NCBI GenBank assembly: GCA_013365325.1
Contig: JABVXV010000637.1
Location: forward strand, 1 to 19,412
Length of the DNA stretch: 19,412 nt
Reading direction: 5' to 3'
Source: Dipetalonema caudispina
Taxonomy: Eukaryota > Nematoda > Chromadorea > Rhabditida > Onchocercidae
The notes beneath the pieces were generated by a model. It searched no databases, was not told the DNA's origin, and was given only the letters and a program-made list of their open reading frames with translations. Position 1 is the first letter of the stretch, and every line of letters begins with the position of its first letter. This document shows positions 1-10,310 of this stretch, piece after piece. A program made the translations under genes and the position numbers.

Positions 1-325
<325 letters not shown>

Positions 326-1160
326 CTGCTTAGCTATACGTCTGTTTTGAGTTGTGGATAAAGTGAAAGGGTGAAAGGGTTAAGCCTATGAGATGTGACT
401 TTAGACGAGAGGCTGCTAAAATTTGCGAGAGATTTTAGTCCTCTTGTTTGTGTATAGGCTAAGAATGATGGGCTTTCAATGCTTCAGATCAGATTCAAAA
501 ACTATTACCATATGAAGCAAACAGCCGGAAGTATTGGTCTAAGTCTTCGGCCTCATATACATATCAGAATTTCATAGCGAAATAATTTGAGGCTTACACT
601 CATTCCATATTCATCACACAAGAAAAAAAATCAATGCATAGCCTAGTCAACATTTCAGGCTCATCTTCAACGATTACGGTAGTATGAGAAAAAAAAAAAG
701 CTAAGCTTCTATTATTATCATATATAGGTGGCAGCGAAATTATTATAATTCGAAAGTGACAAAAAGGACGAATGAAGCAGCTAGCTGTTAGCTAGCAAAT
801 AATTGAATGCATGCATGCAATATGTAATAGTAATTGAAGGGTGAGCCATAGAGAATGGATATTTTACATAGGTTGAAAGATTTTGAAGTTGATGAAAAGA
901 GAGGAAAAGATCGAAAGGCGAACTATTAGCTATAAGGCTTGTGAAACGAATGAAAATATCAGGCTAGGCATCTTAGCAATAATAATTGCGGCAACAACAA
1001 GGAAGTTCAAAGCCAAGAGAAACTAGCATACATTTGAGGATAGAAATGAAAAATGCATACATGCCTAGCAATTTTAGTGAAATGGAATGAAGAAGCAAGG
1101 CTAGGAAATGAAAAAAAAGAAAAAAAGGAAATGAATATGGAAAAGTCAGAAAAAGAAAAA
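326..1160 (+). other. Putative 3'UTR and flank, no further gene seen
   Basis: The stretch has no long open frame of credible composition on either strand. It includes a GTGAAAGG direct repeat (364-379), several GCTAGC-like words, TGCATGCATGCA near 808-820 (TGCATG is the Fox-1 binding word) and a purine-rich segment at 1080-1160. No clear AATAAA follows the stop, so the transcript end is not placed. Confidence 0.4.
383..460 (+). other. Imperfect stem-loop in the putative 3'UTR
   Basis: Three nested perfect arms pair in order: AGCCTAT (383-389) with ATAGGCT (454-460), AGAGG (408-412) with CCTCT (440-444), and CTAAAAT (416-422) with ATTTTAG (432-438). The loop is 9 nt. Several G-U and Watson-Crick pairs extend the middle arm outward. 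It starts about 58 bp after the stop of the left-edge gene, so it could be a 3'UTR element or a small-RNA precursor. I see no known family. Confidence 0.5.
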
Positions 1161-3382
1161 AGTTTTTTTTTTTCGGTGAAAAATTAGAAATTTTGAATAA
1201 CATTTACATATATTAGTTATCGATTCTTTTTTCTCGCTTTTTTTTCACCTATTCATATCAATTTTTTAAATACAATATCGTTATAATATATTGTAATTAA
1301 ATTCCAAACCATTACTCTCAAATAATTTGTGATAGCAATAGAGCTATGATCAAAATATGGCATTTGGATCAAAAAAAAAAAAAAAAAAAAGTACGAAATG
1401 TAAAAAACGAAAAGAAATGATGCATTATATATCAAAATAAAACTTAACTAAAATCTACTACTACCACTATTATTGCAAGGATGAATTTTTTAAATTAAAT
1501 TGAAAAAATTAACTATCTCATTAATGATTCCTAAGCTATTTTACGAAAATTTGCTTACTTAGTGGAAATATAAACAAAATATTTGACGATTTGTAGCTAA
1601 GTAAACAGTACGATGTACGTTGTGAAAAATTTTTGTATGGTAATTCTTGCGGATTGTAATTATTTGATTATAATGTACCTAACGGTGCTTTTATAATTGA
1701 ATGGAATTATTATTTATTTATTTTTTTTTAATTTTTATGCAAATGAAATATTATTTGTTGAGGTTAGTGAAGTTTTGTAAGTATGGCTTGTAAAAGGTTA
1801 ACTCTCTTCCTAATGGATATTTTCCGACAGTGCTAAAATAATATCAAGGAACTTTTCATTAATAATTGATTAGTTTACCTTAGTATATTTTTTAACAGGT
1901 GGAAATAGAAGGAAAAGTATATGAAAAATTTAAATTCAGGTAGCAAGCTGAGTTTCTCTACAGAAATTAAAAAAAAGAATTTTGTATTTGTGTGCTGAAG
2001 ATATACAATAGTAAATAGTAAAAACAGAAGAAAAAAGAAAAAAAGAATTAGTTTGGCAAAAGTTTGAAATGAAAGTTTTAAAGAAAAACAATAAACGAAT
2101 GAAAATTTTCTAGTCCAAAAATTCAAATTAATATTTCTGGAAGTTTTTAATGAGTAGTACAATACTGATAGGAGGTGATTACATTAAGAAAATTGAGGAA
2201 AATTAATTTTCCAATTTTTAAATAGTTGATTTTAAAATGTAGTCCACTCGGATTTGTTGTAATCGGATAATCATTTCGAAAGATTTCGGAAATTTTGACC
2301 CCTCGTAACAACTGTTATTCGAGTAATGTGTTGAGTAAGCTCATATAATTTACTTACTTGATATTATGCATCTCTCGGAACTTTCAATTTAATGCAATTC
2401 AAAGTTTATTCATATCATATAACATTACGTATGAATCAGTCAAAATGAATCAAAAACATCAAATTAGTAAAATCGTTTTACAGTAGTTGAATAACATGAA
2501 GTAATGTAGCTTTCTCAGTAACTTTGTATCGATAAAAAATAATTTTGCATTTTTTTTCTTTTGTTTGTTCTAATTAATTGTAAGGATGTTAATGGTTTAA
2601 AGTGAAATTTAATTCTCCAAATGTTACTATATTTCGAAAACGAATAACATATCATTACGGTCCTACAAAGATTTTAATTAGATAAATTAATATGAATTTT
2701 ATGAAGTGTATCAAAATTTGAATTTCAGGAATTTTCGTTACAAAAGCGATGATTGATATCATTATTGGAAGACAGATAAATATTTGTATATTACGGTGCT
2801 GAATCAGAAAATAAACATGACGAGAAAATACTTACACATACATCTTTTTTCAACGTATTACTTTGGATAAAAAAGAAGAGAACATTTCTCATCGAAATTT
2901 TTACATTGTTGCAAAAGAGATATTTCCCGTCTGAAAATATTATTGAAAAATTCTTCATTAAATATAAATATAATATTTGAAGAATTTTACACAAATACTA
3001 TTTACTTTTCCATTATTATCATCAAAAAACGAAGAAAGGAATATATGCCATCAATGGAGAATAATTAGAATGGAAAAAGAAAAAAAATTGAGAAAATAAG
3101 TTTGATATAATATTGATAAAGGTACTCTTTTAAGGCTAATAATATTATTGTAATTGTAAGAGAAAGTATATTTTGATAGAATAAATAAGTTAATACGTTA
3201 TTTCATTCATCGAAGTAAGATTTATACATTATCTAATAACTTCAAATGAAAGAATATGAATATTTCTTTTTTTTTTTGAAAATCCGAGACAAAGAAAATT
3301 GATTAATTTAGATTAAGGAAATTTGGAATTGCTATATTTCACCCAATAAAAACCGAAACGATCTGTTTAATTTTAGGTTAGG

Positions 3383-3445
3383 AAGTACTATAATCAGTAA
3401 GTACTATACTTACTTATCGAAGTATCGATTTACCTAAGTACTATA
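3383..3445. repeat. Three AAGTACTATA words around an 8-bp stem-loop
   Basis: AAGTACTATA occurs at 3383-3392, 3399-3408 and 3436-3445. The middle copy overlaps a perfect inverted repeat, AGTAAGTA (3396-3403), loop CTA, TACTTACT (3407-3414). Confidence 0.85.
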
Positions 3446-3588
3446 AATTTTTCACACTCAGTTATTTTCAATTGTTAGAATATACGACAGTGATTGCAAT
3501 ACAATTTTGTAATTTACTATGAAAAAGTTAAGCACTGAATTAAGAAAAAAAGGGAGACAGTGTTGGTAAAATGTAGAAAATAAATGAC

Positions 3589-3764
3589 AAATTATGTTGT
3601 TTTCGTAAAAGTTTGAGCAAATGGAAATTTGAAGAAATTTGCTTTTTAGTGCAATGAATCGAAAAATCAAACAGAAAGGAAGGAAAAATTGTTTAGTAAA
3701 GTTAGAAAAGTAATTGACAGTGTCATATAAATTATGTTGTTTCTGTAAAAGGTTTGCGCAAATG
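3589..3764. repeat. Diverged direct repeat, period about 140 bp
   Basis: AAATTATGTTGTTTTCGTAA beginning at 3589 recurs with a few changes at 3729, followed in both places by a GTTTG(A/C)GCAAATG segment. It looks like an old local duplication. Confidence 0.55.
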
Positions 3765-3832
3765 ATCGAATTATTTTGAATGATTTATATTTTGGATAAT
3801 GTAATCATTTGTATTACCTGAATCGACCATTA

Positions 3833-3987
3833 CTGAGTAATTTGATGAATGGAATAAGTCGCGATGTTAAATTAAAACTGTATGATGGGAATTAGATTGT
3901 TAATTAAGTGCTGAGTAATTTTATGAATGGATAAACTGAGATGTTAAATTAAAATTGTATGGTAGGAATTAGAGTGATAATTAACTT
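3833..3987. repeat. Tandem duplication, 2 copies of about 78 bp
   Basis: The block beginning CTGAGTAATTTGATGAATGG at 3833 is repeated at 3911 with scattered substitutions and small indels. Both copies contain GATGTTAAATTAAAA and GGAATTAGA. No coding role is visible. Confidence 0.8.
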
Positions 3988-4834
3988 ATATAGCTAAATT
4001 TGGATCATTTTATCGCATTTAAAAGAAATGATTAATGAGACATTTAAGTTAGAGAAAGACATATTTGTGATAGTTTCCGTAAGCACGAAGATATAGTCTT
4101 ATATTCATTGCCTACAATCAATAAGCTTAGCCTTTTGTTCCCGATAGAAGCGCTCTTAAATGGACCAATTCTAACAACATACATTTATTGGTTTGAGCTG
4201 GTATTATCGCAAAAAATAAATTTCCAAACAATCAGTTGTATAACAGCAAAATTTTTTGATTTGGAATAAAGCGTTGTTGTTCAAATGTGACAAAAAAATT
4301 ATAATATGTTATGATAAGCATAAATAAAATGAATTATAATTAATTAAAGTTTTAGGGAGTAATAATTGAAGTAAATGTTGATAAATGAATTTGACATCAG
4401 AAAGTATTACCATTCAATCTTTTATCACTACTCGAATAATTTGCCATTTGTCATAGCATTTTGGCCTTGGCATAGATTCGAAATGGAATTTTGGTTAGTA
4501 AAATGAAGCAAATATGAATTAAATCATTTTGCGGATTTTTGAGGTGCAAAAAAAGTTAATGCTTCAGTTATATTCGGAAATAATTAAATTCGAATTTTTT
4601 TTCCACCATTCCTACTCTCCAAAAAGATGAATACAATTAAAAAATCCCTCTAAACAAATATAAATGATGATGGAAAAGTTGAATACAAATGGCAATGAAA
4701 GAGTTGAAATAAAGGAGAAAACTCATTACTACATAAGATGAAAAACATACGTCGATGTTAAATCAAATTTCATTTCATTTTATTTGAAAATTCACTTAAA
4801 TGGGAAATGAAGGAAATAGGAGCCTAGGCGCTTC

Positions 4835-4909
4835 TGTCAAATGAAAATAGATGTCACATTCAATACTTTTAACAGCTCATTGCGACACATCTATTAAAGC
4901 AATTTGACA
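4835..4909. other. Nested inverted repeat / stem-loop
   Basis: Outer arms TGTCAAAT (4835-4842) and ATTTGACA (4902-4909) and inner arms AATAGATGT (4846-4854) and ACATCTATT (4887-4895) are perfect, together 17 bp with a small asymmetric internal loop. The terminal loop is 32 nt. No family recognised. Confidence 0.6.
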
Positions 4910-5441
4910 TCTGTACACCCCTCTCAACACTTCATATTGATTATCAATGATAAATGGACAGAAATTAATTGAGATAACAGAGGAAAAGAAAGAAACAATA
5001 GAAATTAAAAGATTCAATCGGTTAACATTCAGATGACAGGATATAACTGATAGAATATGCTTTGTTGACTATTTCATGATAATGATAACAATATTTTAAC
5101 GTCATATCACTGTCACGTAAAATAATTTCATACGACTTAAAAGTGTGATATATGACTTTTGAGCTATATTTTCAGGTAATTAACAGCTTAAAATCTTATC
5201 AAAAATGCATATATTTTCATTTATGCAAAATGAATCTATTTTGGTATAAATGATAAGGAAAACAGAGGTTAATATATGTATGTGATAAGTGGATATATGA
5301 GTGTTTAACAGATAAAAGATTGACGGAGAGTTAGATATGATTCAAGAAAAATATGCAAATTTGATTAAACTATGCCAGGAATAGTTTATGTAAGATAAAA
5401 TTTAAGAAATTAAAAGTAATGATCAGTGAGAGTGCGTTGCA

Positions 5442-5459
5442 TTTTTTTTTTTTTTTTTT
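5442..5459 (+). repeat. Poly(T) tract of 18
   Basis: Uninterrupted T run. On the other strand it reads as poly(A) about 90 bp from the CAA/AAT microsatellite. A retroposed tail is possible, but no adjacent retrogene is visible. Confidence 0.9.
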
Positions 5460-5548
5460 GAATAAATCAATAGGATCTAAAAATCATTTTCATCGGATAA
5501 ATTGATGTTTCTAAAGTTACCTTTCAAAAGTATCTTTTTGCTGAAGCA

Positions 5549-5690
5549 CAACAACAACAACAACAATAATAATAATAATAATAGCAACAGATATAATGTT
5601 AACAAAGGCATACTTCAACAACAACAATAACAATAGCAACAACAACGACAACAATGACAATAACAATAATAATAGCAGTAGGAACAGATG
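5549..5690. repeat. Imperfect CAA/AAT trinucleotide microsatellite
   Basis: (ACA)5(ATA)6 is followed after about 35 bp by an AAC/AAT/GAC-rich tract reaching about 5685. One frame reads ACA ATA then Asn-rich codons to a TGA, but an in-frame stop lies just upstream and no splice sites frame it. I treat it as non-coding. Confidence 0.8.
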
Positions 5691-5720
5691 ACGTTGTCAA
5701 AGATTTACTTTAAGGATTTA

Positions 5721-5726
5721 TTTATT
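5721..5726 (-). terminator. AATAAA polyadenylation signal
   Basis: AATAAA on the minus strand, 86 bp after the proposed stop of the minus-strand terminal exon; a second overlapping copy is at 5722-5717. Confidence 0.4.
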
Positions 5727-5811
5727 AAATTGAAATTACATAAATAAAATGTGGGGAATTTGAGTGAATAAGAATTTGCCAAGTTGTACAAAAATCAACA
5801 AGTCGTGGTAT

Positions 5812-5941
5812 CTATCTATCGCGTATGTCGCCCTTCGGATCGTATCGTTTGTTTGATTGAGCGATTGGTGACGATGATTCGATTGTTGGGTATGTATGTC
5901 TCTTGTTGTCCTTCCCTATCTCCTCTTCTTGTCGCCTATTT
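5812..5941 (-). CDS. Probable terminal exon of an unidentified minus-strand gene
   Basis: On the minus strand a TTTCATTTTAG acceptor precedes an exon that is open for 43 codons to a TAG at 5814-5812. The predicted end is basic and polar, with pieces NRRQEEEIGKDNKRHTYPT and NKRYDPKGDIRDR. GC content here is clearly higher than in the flanks, and an AATAAA lies on the same strand at 5726-5721, about 86 bp past the stop. The exon needs two bases from its upstream partner. A possible partner is 6067 upward (donor GAC|GTATAAG, open from an ATG near 6195), which leaves exactly two bases, but its composition is less convincing. Function unknown. Two of the three reading frames are fairly open here, so the frame choice is also provisional. 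Confidence 0.45.
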
Positions 5942-6093
5942 CTAAAATGAAATTTTAAGATATTGTCAAGCTGCAGGCAGTAATAGTTAGTTCGAAGCGT
6001 AAGATGAACAAGCGATAATATTCATTGATGAGCTTTAATATTTGTTATTTCATTCTTTACTTATACGTCAAAGTCACATCTGGACATGTATTA

Positions 6094-6145
6094 ACACGTA
6101 CGTGGAATATAGTCCAATTTGAATGAATATAGTGAATGTACGTGT
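6094..6145. repeat. 8-bp inverted repeat ACACGTAC...GTACGTGT
   Basis: Perfect arms at 6094-6101 and 6138-6145 separated by 36 bp, with AATATAG repeated twice inside. Confidence 0.7.
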
Positions 6146-6441
6146 GAAATTTAATTGAAATTTCGACTTGAATCCATGTATATAGCATAAGCATTTATGA
6201 TGCCAAGTAATTATGTATCAAAATGACTATGATTCGCAGTATGCTTTCTTTTTTTTCTCTTTGAATTCTTAATTAATTTTTTTTAGTAGGATTTTTAGGA
6301 GATATCTTCTTTTTTTTGCTTTTTGTTTTTTTATAATGAATTAAAGATCATATCAATTTGAAGGGAAATTTTCACAAAAATTTAACTGAATTGAAAATTA
6401 AAAAGATTTCATGAATTCCATTATATTTACATGCTGCAATG

Positions 6442-6528
6442 AGCCAAGCTCTCTCTCTCTCCAGGACACTAATATTGACCACTAGTATGCATAAATAGTG
6501 GCTAAGGCACTCTTCTAAAAGCTTGGCT
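6442..6528. other. Nested inverted repeat with CT repeat
   Basis: Outer arms AGCCAAGCT (6442-6450) and AGCTTGGCT (6520-6528) and inner arms CCACTA (6479-6484) and TAGTGG (6496-6501) are perfect. A (CT)n run follows the left outer arm. The segment is less AT-rich than its surroundings. No coding frame of interest; could be a structured RNA or remnant of a small inverted-repeat element. Confidence 0.55.
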
Positions 6529-6617
6529 TACAATATTTTGCTATTCCAACAGGGACATTTTGCCCCAACATATAAAACTATAGCAAATGTATTGACTGCA
6601 AAATATTTTAATTTATA

Positions 6618-6646
6618 ATATGCGTTCATACCCATATGCGTTCATA
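6618..6646. repeat. 13-bp direct repeat ATATGCGTTCATA
   Basis: Two identical copies at 6618-6630 and 6634-6646 separated by CCC. Confidence 0.9.
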
Positions 6647-7434
6647 GTTCAGTGGAAATTTGTTTTCCATCCAGCCTAGAGATGAAATTTTAATAACTTT
6701 AATGTATAATGCCTCGAACGATTTGATTTTCGTATTCTTAAAGGCGTTGAAAGGTAGACATATTTTCAAAAGTGTACAAATGATAATACTATTATGATTC
6801 ATTGTTGTATCGATATTGAATCATTTCATAGGATGGTATCATATTTGATAAGAAAGCAATATGACCGTATCAAATTAACCATCTGAGTAATCCATATGAA
6901 GTATTACTAAAAATTGTAAAATCTTCAAGATTCTAGAAGTATCGGTGAAGTTTAAATTTTTCATTTCAATTAAACTGAATAGAAAGTTGCATTATTAACT
7001 GAGTTTAATCCACTTTCTAGTTTAAAGATTCTTTTTTTTTTAAATTTCTGATTCATCATTGATAGTGATGTGCAACATTCTTCACCATTTCATTTCCTAA
7101 ATTCCAAATTAAATTTTAGCTTTCAGATAATCAGATAAAATTGTAAACATAGTGAGCTTCAAGCAATTCATATCTGTAAAGTATAAGATAATTTCCAAAA
7201 ATAAAAGATTTATTTTTAAATCAGTTGATTTGTATTGTGATTTATGAATTAAACAGATGTCATTTTGGCAGCCAATATTCTTTCGGAATCTATCCGTATT
7301 AGATCTTACCGTAAAATCTTACCAATATCAGTAAACAAAAAGAATGAAATTGTTATGAACGCTTTTTTTTTTAATTTGTAGCTGTAAATGAATTAGAATA
7401 GAACATTTCATGATTTGACTAACAGAATAAATTA

Positions 7435-7440
7435 TTTATT
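7435..7440 (-). terminator. AATAAA polyadenylation signal
   Basis: AATAAA on the minus strand, about 82 bp after the stop codon (7524-7522) of the Asn/Trp-rich protein gene. Confidence 0.5.
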
Positions 7441-7521
7441 TGAATTATTGAAAATTTCATATTCAATTATTTGTAGTTTTTTTTGAAACTTTTCGAATCC
7501 ATGAAGAATTTGTTAGAGATA

Positions 7522-9170
7522 CTATTGTTTTATCACTGGATTCATTTTTTTGGTCGACTGTTTTGTTGAATAATTGTCATCCATCACTGGATCCATTTCT
7601 TTGGTTGACTGTTTTGTTGAATAATTGTCATCCGTCACTGGATCCATTTCTTTGGTTGACTGTTTTGTCGGATAATTGTCATCCGTCACTGGATCCATTT
7701 CTTTGGTTGACTGTTTTGTCGGATAATTGTCATCCGTCACTGGATCTATTTCTTTGGTTGACTGTTTTGTTGGATAATTGTTAGCCTCATTGTTAGGATT
7801 ATTGTATTGCTTATTATTATGAAAATTGTTGTAATTAGGCTTGTTACTTCTTTCATAGCTTTCACTTAGGTCACTAATGAACTTGCAATCACAGCCATAA
7901 TGTTGACCCCTCTGTATATTTGGCCGAGTGTGGTAACCATAATTGTTGCTCCAACGGTTCCAATCAGGGTTAATGTTGTTATTCCAGCGTGTCCAACTTG
8001 GGTTTTTGTTGCTGTTGCTATTCCATTCATTCCAATCACTGTAGCTCCAATGAGCCCAACTATTACCCCTAGGATTCCAACCATTGTTGTAGTTGTTCCA
8101 CAAATCACGATCGTTGTTGCCATCCCAGGAATTTCTTCCATTCTTATCATTCCACCCACCATTGTACCTATTCCAATCAGGATATGATGATGGTCGATTA
8201 TTGTTATTCCACCAATTATCGTTGGAGTACCACAGTTGATTGTTATCATCATTGTAACCATTTCTTAATGAATTATCATTATCCTTTTCAGTGTTCTTCC
8301 ATGGTCGATTGTTGCCGTTCCACATTATCTGATTATTGCTGTTATCAAATCGTTGTTGATTAGTTTGTCGTTGTAGTTGATTTTGTCGCTTGAAACGATT
8401 TGCATGTATTTTAGAAATTGTTTCATCCTGAAATGATATGATAACAATGAATTAAAACTGATGACTCACAAAAATTTATTTGATAGTAGGAAGAAATATC
8501 AGGAGAAATACTAAGATACAAAATAAGCCAACCATCTTGAGCAGATATTTGTACCATTAGATATTTGGTTACTAACTTGGCCAATATCTCTTTTGATGTC
8601 TTCTTTTGCAACTGTAATTTCATAAATGACCGATAGTAATCTGGAACTGTCATGTTAAAGTTCACTTTACAAATGAAAATGATTTGATGAGAAAGGGTAA
8701 ATATCTTTAATGGTCATTTTAGATTTTACTTAGTCTTTTGACAAATTTTGAAGAGTTTGAAAAAAATTTTTTTTTGACAAATGATCAGCAAATAAAAATT
8801 TAATAGTTGTTTCTTGAAATTTTCAAATATATTTATGTATGCATTTCATTAACTATTCCGCTGACGTTGTTTTTTGTTCAAAAAAAAAAAAAAAATGAAT
8901 ATTACTTAGAAGATACGATGAAATCATTTCGCACTATGCTAAATAATAATGAAATTCTTCATATTTTTAACACTTTTAGAAAATAACAAAAAAAAAAGTA
9001 ACACAGTATTTTCACATATTTTTGCCATTTTATCTCACAGCAATTATCTTTGGTAACATCTACAAATAATCTCCAAAAACAAAAAAAAAAAAAAAGAGAA
9101 ATTTGGAAGAGTGTAAAATTTTGGAAACTTACAATATCGAAGAAAATGTCAACGATAGTTTCATTTTCAT
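7522..9170 (-). CDS. Asn/Trp-rich low-complexity protein with C-terminal 17-residue repeats
   Basis: The firm part is the last exon, 8427-7522. It opens after a TTTCAG acceptor with DETISKIHANRFKRQNQLQR, passes through a Q/N stretch, then about 130 residues dominated by Asn, Trp, Gly, Asp and Arg (recurring W-N, DWNRW, NSW), one CDC motif, and five tandem copies of a 17-residue unit (DDNYPTKQSTKEMDPVT) before the stop. The favoured 5' model has exon 1 at 9171-9133 (ATG at 9170, one base after a TTTTTTCAG acceptor, typical of spliced-leader addition) and exon 2 at 8646-8520. All phases join, giving 356 residues starting MKMKLSLTFSSIFSRLLSVI, a possible but imperfect signal peptide. The rival model uses another open frame of exon 2 (VPDYYRSFMKLQLQKKTSKE) with a start near 8653. 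No known domain; the protein is probably disordered. A secreted, cuticular or RNA-granule role are all guesses. Confidence 0.7.
7533..7787 (-). repeat. 51-bp coding minisatellite, 5 copies
   Basis: The word TCACTGGAT recurs at 7533, 7584, 7635, 7686 and 7737, exactly 51 bp apart, so every copy keeps the reading frame (17 codons). Internal copies are nearly identical, while the copy nearest the stop is the most diverged. Because 51 is a multiple of three, other frames also stay open and give spurious ORFs. Confidence 0.95.
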
Positions 9171-9171
9171 T

Positions 9172-9190
9172 CTGAAAAAATTTTTTGTTT
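9172..9190 (-). promoter_or_regulatory. Candidate spliced-leader trans-splice acceptor
   Basis: The minus strand reads AAAAAATTTTTTCAG directly followed by AATG, placing the acceptor one base before the proposed start codon, a common layout for spliced-leader addition in nematodes. A 24-bp segment farther upstream (9313-9290) also has acceptor- and donor-like borders, so ordinary cis-splicing is possible. Confidence 0.35.
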
Positions 9191-9965
9191 TAAGCAATCA
9201 GTACAAAATTTTGCTCTCAATACAACTGAAAAATAGCGTATTCCATGCATTCAAACTATTTACTTTGAATAATTTCAAATATCATACCTCTTCAGTAAAT
9301 TCGAAACACCTCTAAAAGGGGAAATTGTAAAAGGTCAAAAAGGTGAAAGAAAAAAAAATTGTCTCTTAATAGATTAAGAAATTACCAAAACCAATTATCA
9401 CTCAACAGATTTCACTGCTTTTGAAAGAAATTTGCTCCAAACTAAACAAGACTAAACAGTAAATTTCAAATTCACATTAAATATAAAAAATATCCGATCC
9501 ATAAAATATGTCTGCTTTCAAGCAAATTTGTTATTTAAATCAAACATATTTATGAGACGATTCTGCATTATTTGCCTTTCATGACCAAATACTATCCATT
9601 TATAACTGTCCAGCTGTCATGTTGATATTTTCATTGTTACTTCCATGTTTATGGTATGATATGCAAAGTTTCGGTGAATAAAAGCAGTAAAAATATTCAC
9701 CCTTTTTTTCTGCAATTTATACAAATCATTAATTTACAATTATTTCAAGAACTATTGAATATTAATTTGAACGAAATGTTCAGAATAGATTAGAATAAAG
9801 TTTGAAATATTTCTAATTTCTAATATATTTCAAGTTTTACGTTACATCTTAACAATAATAATGATTTACTTCATGGCAGAATGATCGTTTACAACAAAAA
9901 CAGAAAAAAAAAGAAACAATGAGAATATTTTTGTTTCCTCAAATTACAGATACTAAAGATATTTA

Positions 9966-10087
9966 CAATTCCACTATGCGATTGAAAACTCTTGAAATAA
10001 AAACAATATAAACTTGGTCTTACGTTCAATTCCATCATGCGATTGAAAACTTTTGAAATAAAGACAATATAAACATGACCTTACGTC
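9966..10087. repeat. Tandem duplication, 2 copies of 61 bp
   Basis: CAATTCCACTATGCGATTGA at 9966 recurs at 10027 as CAATTCCATCATGCGATTGA. The shared block continues through AAATAAA(A/G)ACAATATAAAC to TTACGT, with about one substitution per eight bases. Confidence 0.9.
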
Positions 10088-10136
10088 CGTAACAATAAAC
10101 ATCACATTCTACGATAAATTGCATACGTCGTTGCAC

Positions 10137-10150
10137 GTAGCGTAAGCTAC
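10137..10150. other. Small stem-loop with GTAA loop
   Basis: GTAGC (10137-10141), loop GTAA, GCTAC (10146-10150). In RNA this would be a five-pair stem closed by a GNRA tetraloop. It may be chance. Confidence 0.3.
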
Positions 10151-10267
10151 TTATTACTAAGTTAGACTAGAATTTAATTGAATGTGTCGAATGAATATTT
10201 TGTTCTTCAATTTTAAAGGATAAAGTCATCGAGAATAATTAATAACTCTGAAGTGATTAAGACAATA

Positions 10268-10287
10268 ATTTGCACAACGTTGCAAAT
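10268..10287. promoter_or_regulatory. Dyad ATTTGCA-N6-TGCAAAT upstream of TMEM216-like gene
   Basis: Perfect 7-bp arms at 10268-10274 and 10281-10287. Each arm resembles a POU-type octamer core (ATGCAAAT). It lies 24 bp upstream of the X-box and about 120 bp before the proposed start codon. The binding factor is inferred only. Confidence 0.3.
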
Positions 10288-10310
10288 ATATGTCCCAATG
10301 CTTAGATGTT

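Larger units (their letters stand above)
1161..5440. other. Intergenic or intronic AT-rich stretch, no supported gene
   Basis: Open frames of 60-95 codons on the minus strand here (for example 1875-2162) are Phe/Leu/Lys rich, match reverse-read poly-purine tracts and lack paired splice sites. They are of the length expected by chance at this AT content. The stretch holds a run of 20 A (1371-1390), a cluster of AAGTACTATA words, two short tandem duplications and a nested inverted repeat, listed separately. I see no exon with both good splice sites and protein-like composition. Confidence 0.5.
6150..7434. other. AT-rich intergenic stretch, no supported gene
   Basis: Apart from the inverted and direct repeats listed, I see no exon with paired splice sites and credible composition. 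Unrecognised upstream exons of the minus-strand gene ending at 5812 could lie here. Confidence 0.4.
9191..10260. other. Intergenic stretch between divergent genes
   Basis: It separates the minus-strand Asn/Trp-rich gene from the plus-strand TMEM216-like gene, so it should hold both upstream regions. The + strand frame at 9103-9315 is Phe/Lys/Asn-rich and overlaps the minus-strand splice sites; I treat it as chance. The only structure seen is a tandem duplication at 9966-10087 and a small stem-loop at 10137-10150. Confidence 0.45.

Noticed and set aside
1875..2162. Minus-strand 95-codon Phe/Leu-rich ORF
   Set aside because: It reads purine-rich plus-strand tracts backwards, and no splice sites or domain support it.
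5549..5690. Asn-rich coding sequence in the CAA/AAT repeat
   Set aside because: The open frame has a stop just upstream, ends at a TGA and has no splice sites around it.
7563..7784. Plus-strand ORF of 73 codons with repeated LNNCHPSLDPFLWLTV
   Set aside because: It is the antisense reading of the 51-bp coding minisatellite; a period divisible by three keeps all frames open.
7866..8261. Minus-strand 131-codon ORF (Ile/Thr/Met rich) and the plus-strand 95-codon ORF at 7900-8187
   Set aside because: Both are shadow frames of the Asn/Trp-rich exon, caused by its repeated codons.
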